From NCBI RefSeq assembly GCF_012927045.1, contig NZ_JABBFW010000001.1:1-64000 (forward strand): a DNA stretch of 64,000 nt, in the 5' to 3' direction. Each line of letters begins with the position of its first letter. Position 1 is the first letter of the stretch. The DNA is from Azohydromonas caseinilytica. GTDB lineage: Bacteria > Pseudomonadota > Gammaproteobacteria > Burkholderiales > Burkholderiaceae_C. Of the stretch, positions 56,771 through 64,000 are shown piece by piece. The translations under genes were made by a program, and so were the position numbers. The notes below the pieces were generated by a model. The model made no database searches, was not told where the DNA came from, and worked only from the letters and a program-made list of their open reading frames with translations.

Positions 56771-58851
56771 GCCGCCTGCACCTCCACCAGGCAGTCGTAG
56801 AAGCTCGGCCCCTGCCCCAGGTCGGTCAGCCGCTGGTGCGTCAGCTCGTTGACGTTGCGCCCGTCCAGCCCCAGCTTGCGCCACCAGATGCCCAGGCCGT
56901 TGACCACGCCCGGCCGCGCCCGGGTGCTCACCCGCGCGCGCAGCCGGATCTCGCCGCGATCGTTGAACACCCGCACCAGGCCGCCATCGACCACGCCGCG
57001 CGCCATCGCGTCGTCCGGCGCGATCTCCAGCACCGGCTCCCCTTCGATGTCGCGCAGGCTCTTCACGTTCACGAAGGTGGAATTGAGGAAGTGCCTCGCC
57101 GGCGGGGAAATCATGGCCAGCGGGTAGCGCCGCGCCAGCTCGGGCGTCGTTTCGGTGCTCTCGTAATTCGGCACGAAGTCCGGCACGCCCAGCCCCGGCG
57201 CATCCACGATCACCTTGCCGTCCGGCGTCGGGAAGCCGCCCTCGGCGAAAGGCGCGTCCGGAATGGGCAGCCGCACCCAGCCGCGCGCACGCAGATCGTC
57301 GAAATCGACACCCTTGAGCGCATGGCGCGCCAGCGTCTCGTCGTCGTCCTGGAAACACGGCTCGTCGAAGCCCATGCGCGCCGCCAGCAATCTGAAGATT
57401 TCCGTGTTCGGCTTGGCCTCGCCCAGCGGCGCAATGGCGGGCTCGTTGAGGAGCACGTCGGTGTGGCCGTAGGAGGTGTGGACGTCCAGGTGCTCCAGCT
57501 GCGTGGTGGCGGGCAGCACGATGTCGGCGTGGTCGGCGGTGTCGGTCTGGAACTGCTCCAGCACCACGGTGAACAGGTCTTCCCGTGCGAAGCCGGCCGC
57601 CACCTGCGCCGATTGCGGCGCCACCGCCACCGGGTTGCTGTTGTAGACCAGCACCGCCTCGACGCGCGGGCCGAAGCCGGGCGCGGCCTCGCGCAGCAGG
57701 TCCTGCCCGATGGTGCTCATGTTGATGACGCGCGGCCGGCGCTCGCCCAGCAGGTCCGGGCGCTGCAGGCCGGCGTCGTTGCGCACGTTGGCGAACCAGC
57801 CCGAGGCCGACAGCAGCAGCCCGCCGGCGCGATGGCGCCAGGCGCCGGTCAGGCAAGGCAGCAGCGCAATCAAGCGCACCGCATTGCCGCCGCCGCGCAC
57901 GCGCTGCATGCCGTAGTTCAGGCGGATGGCGGCCGGTTTCACGGTCGCGTAGTCCTGCGCCAGCTCGCGGATCAGCCCGGCCTCAACGCCGCAGACCTCA
58001 GCCGCGCGCTCGGGCGTCCAGGCCAGGGCGCGTTCCTTGAGCTGGTTGAAGCCATTGACGTGGCGGGCGATGTAGTCGTGGTCCAGCGCCTCCAGGCGGA
58101 TCAGCTCGTGCATCAGCGCCAGCGCCAGCGCGCCGTCGGTGCCCGGGCGCAGCGCCAGGTGGCGGTGGCACTTGTCGGCGCTGTCAGTGCGGCGCGGGTC
58201 GATGCACCACAGCTTGGCGCCGGCGCGCTTGGCCTGCTGCGCCAGGGTCCAGAAGTGCACGCTGGAGGTGATCGGGTTGCTGCCCCAGATCAGGATCAGC
58301 CTGCTCTCGGCGAAGAACTGCACCTTCATGCCGACCTTGCCGCCGTAGGTCGCCCCCAGCGCCGCGCCGCCGGCGGAGGCGCAGATGGTGCGGTCCAGGC
58401 GCGAGGCGCCGAGGCGGTGGAAGAAGCGCCCGGCCATGGCCTCGCCCTGCAGCAGGCCCATGGTGCCGGCGTAGCTGTAGGGCAGGATCGCCTCGGGGTC
58501 GCGCGCGGCGATCTCCTTGAGGCGCGCCGCGATGGTGTCCAGCGCCTCGCCCCAGGAGATGCGCTGGAACTGCCCGCTGCCCTTGGGGCCGACGCGCTTC
58601 ATCGGGTACAGCAGCCGCTCGGGGTGGTACGTGCGCTCGGTGTAGCGGCTGACCTTGGTGCACAGCGCGCCCAGCGTGCGCTCGTGCTCCGGGTCAGCCT
58701 GCACGCGCAGGGCCCGCCCGTCCTGCACCGTGACGCGCAGCGCGCAGGTGTCGGGGCAGTCGTGCGGGCAGGCACCATGCACGTGCTTCACGGGGGACGG
58801 CGCGGCGTCGGCGGGGTCGGAAGAAGGGGGATTCGGGGCCTGGACATCCAT
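56767..58851 (-). CDS. molybdopterin oxidoreductase, formate-dehydrogenase-like
   Basis: A 694-residue cytoplasmic enzyme of the DMSO-reductase superfamily (no twin-arginine signal). A 4Fe-4S site is formed by C28, C32, C36 and C64 (ACPHDCPDTC...GALCTK). Molybdopterin-binding text WGSNPITSSVHFW and VVLEQFQTDTADHADIVLPATTQLEH lies in the middle, and the C-terminal domain begins near 585. The substrate cannot be told from sequence; formate, nitrate or S/N-oxide reduction are open. Confidence 0.83.
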   Translation of the reverse strand: MDVQAPNPPSSDPADAAPSPVKHVHGACPHDCPDTCALRVTVQDGRALRVQADPEHERTLGALCTKVSRYTERTYHPERLLYPMKRVGPKGSGQFQRISWGEALDTIAARLKEIAARDPEAILPYSYAGTMGLLQGEAMAGRFFHRLGASRLDRTICASAGGAALGATYGGKVGMKVQFFAESRLILIWGSNPITSSVHFWTLAQQAKRAGAKLWCIDPRRTDSADKCHRHLALRPGTDGALALALMHELIRLEALDHDYIARHVNGFNQLKERALAWTPERAAEVCGVEAGLIRELAQDYATVKPAAIRLNYGMQRVRGGGNAVRLIALLPCLTGAWRHRAGGLLLSASGWFANVRNDAGLQRPDLLGERRPRVINMSTIGQDLLREAAPGFGPRVEAVLVYNSNPVAVAPQSAQVAAGFAREDLFTVVLEQFQTDTADHADIVLPATTQLEHLDVHTSYGHTDVLLNEPAIAPLGEAKPNTEIFRLLAARMGFDEPCFQDDDETLARHALKGVDFDDLRARGWVRLPIPDAPFAEGGFPTPDGKVIVDAPGLGVPDFVPNYESTETTPELARRYPLAMISPPARHFLNSTFVNVKSLRDIEGEPVLEIAPDDAMARGVVDGGLVRVFNDRGEIRLRARVSTRARPGVVNGLGIWWRKLGLDGRNVNELTHQRLTDLGQGPSFYDCLVEVQAA

Positions 58852-58943
58852 CGCCGCACTATTGCACAGCGCCTTCAGGGGTGCCCCGAAGGGGGGATGA
58901 CGGCGGCTAAGATTCCTGGCAACCGCCTGAGCAGGAGCCCTTG

Positions 58944-60137
58944 ATGCAGTTGATCGAATCCATCCTGGCCGAAGCGGCTGGCCTTGCCGAGCTGCGCCGG
59001 GACATCCATGCCCACCCCGAGCTGTGTTTCGAGGAAGTGCGCACCGCCGACCTGGTGGCGCAGAAGCTGGAGAGCTGGGGCATTGAAGTGCACCGCGGCC
59101 TGGGCCGCACCGGGCTGGTGGGCGTGATCCGCAACGGCTCCTCGCCGCGCGGCATCGGCCTGCGCGCCGACATGGACGCGCTGCCCGTCACCGAGCACAA
59201 CCACTTCCCGCACGCCAGCCGCCACCCCGGGAAGATGCACGCCTGCGGCCACGACGGCCACACCGCCATGCTGCTGGCCGCGGCCCAGCACCTGGCCAAG
59301 ACGCGCAACTTCGACGGCTCGGTGTACCTCGTGTTCCAGCCGGCCGAGGAAGGCGGCGGCGGGGCGCGCGAGATGATGCGCGACGGCCTGTTCGAGCGCT
59401 TCCCGATGGAAGCGATCTTCGGCGCCCACAACTGGCCGGGGCTGCCGGTGGGCAGCATCGCCGTCAAGACCGGCCCCTGCTTCGCCTCCAGCAACGAGTT
59501 CAAGATCGTGCTCAACGGCAAGGGCTGCCACGGCGCCATGCCGCACATGGGCACCGACCCGGTGCCCGCAGCCTGCCAGATGGTGCAGGCCTTCCAGACC
59601 ATCCTGACGCGCAACATGCGCCCCATCGACACCGGCGTGATCTCGGTGACGATGATCCACACCGGCGAGGCCACCAACGTCATCCCGGAGAGCGTGGTGA
59701 TGGAAGGCACGGTGCGCACCTTCTCCACGGCGGTGCTGGACCTGATCGAGCGCCGCATGCGCCAGATCGCGCAGGCCACGGCCGAGGCCTTCGAGCTGGA
59801 GTGCGAGTTCAGCTTCGACCGCAACTACCCGCCCACCGTGAATCACGACGCCGAGACCGCCTTCCTGCGCCAGGTCGCGGCCGAGGTGCTGGGGCCGCAG
59901 GGCGTGCGCGAGTTCGACGCCACCATGGGCGCGGAAGACTTCAGCTACTTCCTGCAGGAGAAGCCGGGCTGCTACTTCGTGATCGGCAACGGCGACGGCG
60001 CGCACCGCCATGGCGGCCACGGCTTGGGGCCCTGCACGCTGCACAACCCGAGCTACGACTTCAACGACGAGCTGATCCCCATCGGCGCCTCGCTGTGGGT
60101 GCGGGTGGCCGAACGCTGGTTGCAAATGCCGCGCTGA
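58944..60137 (+). CDS. M20 amidohydrolase (hippurate hydrolase type)
   Basis: A 397-residue zinc peptidase. Metal-binding text RRDIHAHPELCFEE, ADMDALPVTE, MHACGHDGHT and FQPAEEGGGGA follow the order of aminoacylase/hippurate hydrolases. ATG 58944 has caggag before it. It is followed by a DUF2817 peptidase gene at 31 bp, probably in one operon. Confidence 0.9.
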   Translation: MQLIESILAEAAGLAELRRDIHAHPELCFEEVRTADLVAQKLESWGIEVHRGLGRTGLVGVIRNGSSPRGIGLRADMDALPVTEHNHFPHASRHPGKMHACGHDGHTAMLLAAAQHLAKTRNFDGSVYLVFQPAEEGGGGAREMMRDGLFERFPMEAIFGAHNWPGLPVGSIAVKTGPCFASSNEFKIVLNGKGCHGAMPHMGTDPVPAACQMVQAFQTILTRNMRPIDTGVISVTMIHTGEATNVIPESVVMEGTVRTFSTAVLDLIERRMRQIAQATAEAFELECEFSFDRNYPPTVNHDAETAFLRQVAAEVLGPQGVREFDATMGAEDFSYFLQEKPGCYFVIGNGDGAHRHGGHGLGPCTLHNPSYDFNDELIPIGASLWVRVAERWLQMPR

Positions 60138-60168
60138 ACTGCTGCTGACAAACCTCGTGGAGGCTGTG

Positions 60169-61260
60169 ATGAGCGAATCGGACTTCTTCTCCCGCAGCTA
60201 TCCCGAGGCCCGGACGAAATTCCTGGCCGCGGCCGAGGCCGCGGAGCTGGACGTGCATTCCGAAATCCACCCGCTGCTGGGCCGCGACGGCGAGACGCTG
60301 GCGCTGGACGTGACGCGCAGCGGGCCGATGGAGGCCGAAAAGCTGCTGATTGTCAGCAGCGGCTGCCACGGCGTGGAGGGCTACGCCGGCGCCGGGGTGC
60401 AGATCGCCCTGCTGCGCGACCCCGACTTCCTGGCCGAGGCGCGGCGCGCGGGCGTGGCGGTGCTCTTCTTGCACGCGCTGAACCCGTGGGGCATGTCGTG
60501 GTGGCGCCGCGTCACGCACGAGAACATCGACCTGAACCGCAACTTCATCGACTTCCACCAGCCGCTGCCCCAGAACCCCGGCTACGACGCGCTGCACCCG
60601 CTGCTGGTGCCCGCCACCTGGCCGCCCCCGGCGGAGAACGAGGCGAAATTGCAGGCCGAGCTGGCGCGCCAGGGTATGGCGGCGCTTCAGCAGGCGATCA
60701 GCGGCGGGCAGTACTCGGAGCCGGAAGGTTTGTTTTTCGGCGGCCATGCCCCGAGCTGGAGCCAGCAGGCGCTGCGCCACGTGCTGCGCGACCACGCCAC
60801 GCGCTGCGCGAAACTGGCCTGGATCGACCTGCACAGCGGCCTGGGCCCTACCGGCGTGGCCGAACCCATCCTGGCTGGCGACGGCCGCGACGCGGCGTTG
60901 CTGCAGCGGGCGCAGGCCTGGTGGCCGGCGCTCAAATCCACGCACGACCACAGTTCCAGCTCGGCTGCCATTTCCGGCTCGATGTGGAACGTGGTGGCGC
61001 AGGAATGCCCGCAGGCGGAATACACGGGGATCGTCCTGGAATTCGGCACCGTGCCGTTGTTGCACGTGCTGCAGGCGTTGAGGGCGGATCAGTGGCTGGA
61101 GAATCATCCGGAAAAGCCGCTGCGGACGCCGCAGGCGGAGGGGATTCGGGAGGGTTTGTTCGGGGCATTCTTTATTAATGTGCCCAGCTGGAAAGAGGCT
61201 TTATTGCGACAGGGTCGCGAGGCAACACAGGCGGCGGTCCAAGGCTTGCTGGCGCATTGA
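60169..61260 (+). CDS. M14-like zinc peptidase (DUF2817)
   Basis: A 363-residue protein with a carboxypeptidase-like fold. Zinc-binding SSGCHGVEGYAGA (about 62-75) and WIDLHSGLG (about 223) and the arginine-rich ENIDLNRNFIDF loop are clear. Start at 60169 chosen for the aggctgtg spacing and the typical MSES start. The codon choice in the last 40 residues drifts to AT-richer DNA, as the accessory region begins. Confidence 0.85.
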   Translation: MSESDFFSRSYPEARTKFLAAAEAAELDVHSEIHPLLGRDGETLALDVTRSGPMEAEKLLIVSSGCHGVEGYAGAGVQIALLRDPDFLAEARRAGVAVLFLHALNPWGMSWWRRVTHENIDLNRNFIDFHQPLPQNPGYDALHPLLVPATWPPPAENEAKLQAELARQGMAALQQAISGGQYSEPEGLFFGGHAPSWSQQALRHVLRDHATRCAKLAWIDLHSGLGPTGVAEPILAGDGRDAALLQRAQAWWPALKSTHDHSSSSAAISGSMWNVVAQECPQAEYTGIVLEFGTVPLLHVLQALRADQWLENHPEKPLRTPQAEGIREGLFGAFFINVPSWKEALLRQGREATQAAVQGLLAH

Positions 61261-61280
61261 GCCGATCCAGGAGAACGTCA

Positions 61281-61547
61281 ATGAATGCCATCGTGATCGA
61301 GCATGTTTCCGTCTCGGAATTGCCAGAGGCTTGGCGGGAGAAGCTGGGCCAAGCGGCCGATGCCACGGTGACGGTGTGTATTGAGCCTGAAGCTCCTGCG
61401 CAACCGGAAGGGGATGTGGCTCAATTTGCCGACGATCCGCTGTTTGGGATGTGGCGGGATCGGGAGGATATGGCAGATGTGGACGGCTATATCCGGCACA
61501 TCCGTGCGCCGCGTTTCAACGATGAAGGCATGAGCGGTAAATCCTGA
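61281..61547 (+). CDS. putative VapB-like antitoxin
   Basis: An 88-residue acidic protein with an N-terminal strand (AIVIEHVSVSELP) and a low-complexity C-terminal part. No clear AbrB, Phd or ribbon-helix-helix motif is visible, so its class is unknown. It starts with a good agga ribosome binding site and ends 8 bp before a PIN-domain gene, which marks it as the likely antitoxin of the pair. Confidence 0.7.
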   Translation: MNAIVIEHVSVSELPEAWREKLGQAADATVTVCIEPEAPAQPEGDVAQFADDPLFGMWRDREDMADVDGYIRHIRAPRFNDEGMSGKS

Positions 61548-61555
61548 GAGCCGCC

Positions 61556-61933
61556 ATGCTGATCGACTCGGACGTACTGATCTGGTTAACACGAGGCCAC
61601 GTTGGTGCGGCACAGCGATTGAGCACTCTGTTGCCTTGGCGCATCTCGGTGGTGACCTATATCGAACTGATGCAAGGTTGCCGCGACAAAGTTGAACTGA
61701 CAAGACTGAAAAAGGGACTGGCTGCGCGAAATACAGAGGTATTGCAAATCACACCGGCCATTTCCCAACGCGCGGCAGAATTGGTCGAAGATCTGGCGCT
61801 GTCGCATGGCATGCGGCTGGCTGATGCGCTCATTGGCGCCACGGCGGGCGAGCACGGCATTTCGCTACTGACAGCCAATGCCAAACACTTTGGCGTCATC
61901 ACTGGTTCACAAATAGATGTATTCGCTCCTTGA
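61556..61933 (+). CDS. VapC-like PIN-domain ribonuclease toxin
   Basis: A 125-residue PIN protein. Acidic residues are D4 (MLIDSDVLIW), E37 (SVVTYIELMQG) and D90 (MRLADALIGATA). The fourth position reads TAN rather than TAD (N108), so the active site may be atypical. PIN toxins cut tRNA or rRNA. The paired upstream gene is the presumptive antitoxin. Confidence 0.85.
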   Translation: MLIDSDVLIWLTRGHVGAAQRLSTLLPWRISVVTYIELMQGCRDKVELTRLKKGLAARNTEVLQITPAISQRAAELVEDLALSHGMRLADALIGATAGEHGISLLTANAKHFGVITGSQIDVFAP

Positions 61934-61958
61934 CCATTAACTTAGCGTTCAAGCTCGC

Positions 61959-62807
61959 ATGACATCTTCCCGAGACAATTTCACAAAAGAGGTTGCTCGG
62001 GCACTGCAAGAACGAGCCGGCAACCACTGCTCCAACCCGCAATGCCGTTGCCTCACCTCTGGCCCAAACGAATTCCCAACGAAATCCTCACGAATTGGAA
62101 TCGCGGCTCACATTACGGCTGCCGCGCCAGGAGGGCCACGCTATGACTCTTCAATAACGGCAGAGGAAAGGAGTTCAATCAAAAATGGCATCTGGCTTTG
62201 CCAGTCATGCTCGCGCCTTATAGACACAGATCCCAGCCATTATCCAATCGAACTACTCTCGCAATGGCGCACCAATGCTGAACAGTGGGCGCGGGAACAC
62301 ATAGAAAGCGGAACCCGGTTTTCTGTTTTGAACAACAGCACAGACACTGACCCATCCAAAAACAGAGAAGCAAAAGAACCAATTTACATCGAATATTCCA
62401 TCGATGAGAACTCCATCAAACGCCTACCCAAAAAAGAGGTATACAAGTATGCACTGATATTTTATGCATCATTTCCTCCCCCTATCCTGGTAATTCTTGC
62501 ACATTACTACAACATCCTTTCATCCTTAGGCACAGGGACAGGAATGGCTTTAACCATCGCCGCGACCATTACCATAGCCAGCGCAGTACTTACCAACACA
62601 CACCGAAAAATCGCAACTACAACGTTTAGATCAAACACAGCATCGTTCATTGATGGATACTGGTTCGAACAAGAACCAGATGGCAACTATATTCGATACA
62701 TAAAACAGCGCAGTGCATTTACCCAAAATGCACAGGAACCGTATTCATACGCTTCGCCCCCGTTCGAGAGCAAGCAAATCACACGCTTATCGGAATGTGC
62801 AACATAG
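61959..62807 (+). CDS. HNH nuclease fused to two membrane helices
   Basis: A 282-residue protein. The N-terminal domain (about 15-105) is an HNH nuclease with zinc pairs C24/C29 and C81/C84, catalytic H51 (IAAHITAAAPGGPRY) and N76. The text closely follows the HNH type used by defence effectors such as CBASS Cap5, but no SAVED sensor follows. After a linker come two membrane helices (about 163-188 and 193-213) and a 65-residue tail. The gene is AT-rich and lies after a VapBC pair and before an IS. It may be a membrane-tethered defence effector; that is inference. Confidence 0.75.
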   Translation: MTSSRDNFTKEVARALQERAGNHCSNPQCRCLTSGPNEFPTKSSRIGIAAHITAAAPGGPRYDSSITAEERSSIKNGIWLCQSCSRLIDTDPSHYPIELLSQWRTNAEQWAREHIESGTRFSVLNNSTDTDPSKNREAKEPIYIEYSIDENSIKRLPKKEVYKYALIFYASFPPPILVILAHYYNILSSLGTGTGMALTIAATITIASAVLTNTHRKIATTTFRSNTASFIDGYWFEQEPDGNYIRYIKQRSAFTQNAQEPYSYASPPFESKQITRLSECAT

Positions 62808-63148
62808 GCGGCCAGCGGCACACCTATACAGTTGACTTCAATGGCATTGGACTTCGCCAACAATTCGACTGGAGAGATCCAGAAAAGCAGGCGCCGTATA
62901 AATACAATATTCATCAGACAACCTTACCCCCCAAATTCCCTCGACTCCCTGCCAGAGCCTACTTCAGCGACACAAAAATCGAGCGCTCAACCGTTCAACT
63001 GCACAGCGGCGACCCGCAGCACAAGGCACTTTCGTCACTTGCAGGGCAACAATGGTGGCATCAGTATTTTCAGCAACCTCAACCTGAGGACAGTTTTCGA
63101 TCCGATTTCTCGTGCATGCATGGCATACCGCAGCATTGGTGCGCGTAA
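62795..63148 (+). CDS. uncertain overlapping ORF after the HNH gene
   Basis: A 117-residue frame that starts with ATG overlapping the HNH gene by 13 bases. It contains many aromatic and acidic residues (AGQQWWHQYFQQP) and natural-looking codons, but has no ribosome binding site and no family resemblance. A second frame at 62832-63266 overlaps it and is less protein-like. Either a coupled gene or the shifted C-terminus of the HNH protein is possible. Confidence 0.35.
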   Translation: MCNIGGQRHTYTVDFNGIGLRQQFDWRDPEKQAPYKYNIHQTTLPPKFPRLPARAYFSDTKIERSTVQLHSGDPQHKALSSLAGQQWWHQYFQQPQPEDSFRSDFSCMHGIPQHWCA

Positions 63149-63186
63149 GCCATACTCTGGCGCTGAAGCATGTATCTTGGAAGGAG

Positions 63187-63312
63187 ATGTTCTTGGACTA
63201 CGATCTGCTCCTCAAGATTGGCACACTGATGGTCGGGGCCATCGGCACCTGGAAACTCATCATTGACAGGACTTACGCAAAAGATTGGCATAAAATCATG
63301 GAAGCCGCCTGA
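63187..63312 (+). pseudogene. possible 5' fragment of a gene cut by the right-end IS
   Basis: A 41-residue frame with one predicted membrane helix (about 7-25, LLLKIGTLMVGAIGTWKLI). An aaggag sequence lies directly before ATG 63187 and 6 bases before TTG 63193, which is the better-spaced start. It could be the N-terminus of a longer protein interrupted by the IS at 63313 or beyond, or a small membrane peptide. Confidence 0.3.
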
Positions 63313-63376
63313 ATTAATTTCGACTTGAACTTTTTGAAAGCGTCGATCATAGTTTCGTCTTTCACCAGGTGGCGAC

Positions 63377-64000
63377 ATGAATCCATCCCGCGTGGACTAC
63401 TGCCAGTTCCTGCTATCGAGCCAAGTCAACTTCACGTTGACGCACTATGCCGAGCATCATGCCCACTTCAGTCATGACGCCCTCAATCGGTATTTGAACG
63501 GTGAACGCATCACATCGCGCATCATCTGGGAAAACATCCGACCTCATGTGATTCCCAGCGCTCATGGCTATTTGATTTTTGACGACACCGTACTCGACAA
63601 GTCTTATTCCCATCGTATCGAATTGGTAAGAAGCCAGTACAGCGGCAATGCGCATCGTGTGATCAAAGGCATTGGCGTAGTGACATGCGTGTACGTCAAT
63701 CCAGAATTGCAGCAGTATTGGATTATCGACTATCGCATTTTTGCGCCGGATCAGGATGGCAAGAGCAAGCTCGACCATGTACAGGACATGCTCGACAGCT
63801 TGTTGCTGCACAAGGGCTTACCCGTACGCACGGTGCTCATGGACAGCTGGTACGCCACCAGTGCCCTCATGGCCTACATCGCTTCCAAGAAGCTCATCTA
63901 TTACTGCCCTCTCAAGGACAATCGTTATGTGGACGACTCCAAAGAGGGGCGTCCTTATCAACGTGTGGACAGTCTGCAGTGGAATGATCTTGAACTGCAC
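63377..64000 (+). mobile_element. DDE transposase, partial, cut by the window edge
   Basis: An open frame of 208 residues from ATG 63377 continues past the window. GYLIFDDTVLDKSY (first aspartate) and VRTVLMDSWYATSALM (second aspartate) mark an IS701/IS4-superfamily transposase. The missing part should hold the catalytic glutamate. It differs in sequence and GC content from the transposase at 212-1561, so the two are different elements. The left inverted repeat cannot be placed, but must lie between 63313 and 63376. Confidence 0.75.

Noticed and set aside
56734-58944. A 736-residue plus-strand open frame over the molybdopterin oxidoreductase gene.
   Set aside because: It is antisense to a gene with iron-sulfur and molybdopterin motifs; no family resemblance.

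Overview
This window is high-GC DNA (visibly near 70% over most of its length) with the gene content and order of a betaproteobacterium, most likely a Burkholderiales/Comamonadaceae member. The evidence is the chain mutM / TPR protein / lolB / ispE / tRNA-Gln / prs / rplY / pth, the run yadGH-ibaG-murA-hisGDCBHAF, the block hrcA / nadK-recN-rapZ, a DUF4142 protein and a gltIJKL importer. No single gene fixes the species.

Layout. 1-4310: an IS701-type insertion sequence and a REPIN-like palindrome sit directly upstream of three export-apparatus genes of a non-flagellar type III secretion system (sctR, sctS, sctT). No other T3SS gene is visible, and two small unrecognised genes follow. 4552-12409: a peptidoglycan-binding DUF4384 lipoprotein, the gltI-gltJKL glutamate/aspartate importer with a terminator-like hairpin after gltI, an Atm1-type ABC exporter, a YciA-type thioesterase and an enoyl-CoA hydratase-like protein. 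12541-22142: an HNH nuclease, a glycine-zipper lipoprotein, a small stress/attachment cluster (PF10116 protein, CBS-pair protein, DUF4142 protein), a PAS response regulator with an HisKA_2 hybrid-input histidine kinase, a LysR regulator divergent from DoxX and a glutathione S-transferase. 22144-25960: a PLD-nuclease/SF2-helicase/DUF3427 protein coupled to a lipoprotein gene.

26087-52068 is core genome: tRNA(CAT), hrcA, nadK-recN-rapZ-Lon-N, mutM/coiled-coil/mutY, the LolB-IspE-tRNA-Prs-L25-Pth block, fdx-coaD-rsmD, and a histidine operon that runs yadG to hisF and then directly into rsmD, without hisI/hisE. Two sigma70-like promoters lie inside the 3' end of ispE and probably feed tRNA-Gln and prs.

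52197-55045 is an AT-richer two-gene insert encoding a DUF262 (ParB-fold) protein and a HipA-family kinase with intact catalytic motifs but no HipB; I consider it the best candidate for an undescribed system here. 55102-61260 returns to high GC: Uma2 nuclease-like protein, HExxH aminopeptidase, molybdopterin oxidoreductase, M20 amidohydrolase and DUF2817 peptidase. From 61281 the sequence becomes AT-rich and accessory: a VapBC-like pair, an HNH-nuclease fused to two membrane segments (a defence-type architecture), two doubtful ORFs, and a second DDE transposase cut by the window edge. The window therefore carries one insertion sequence at each end.
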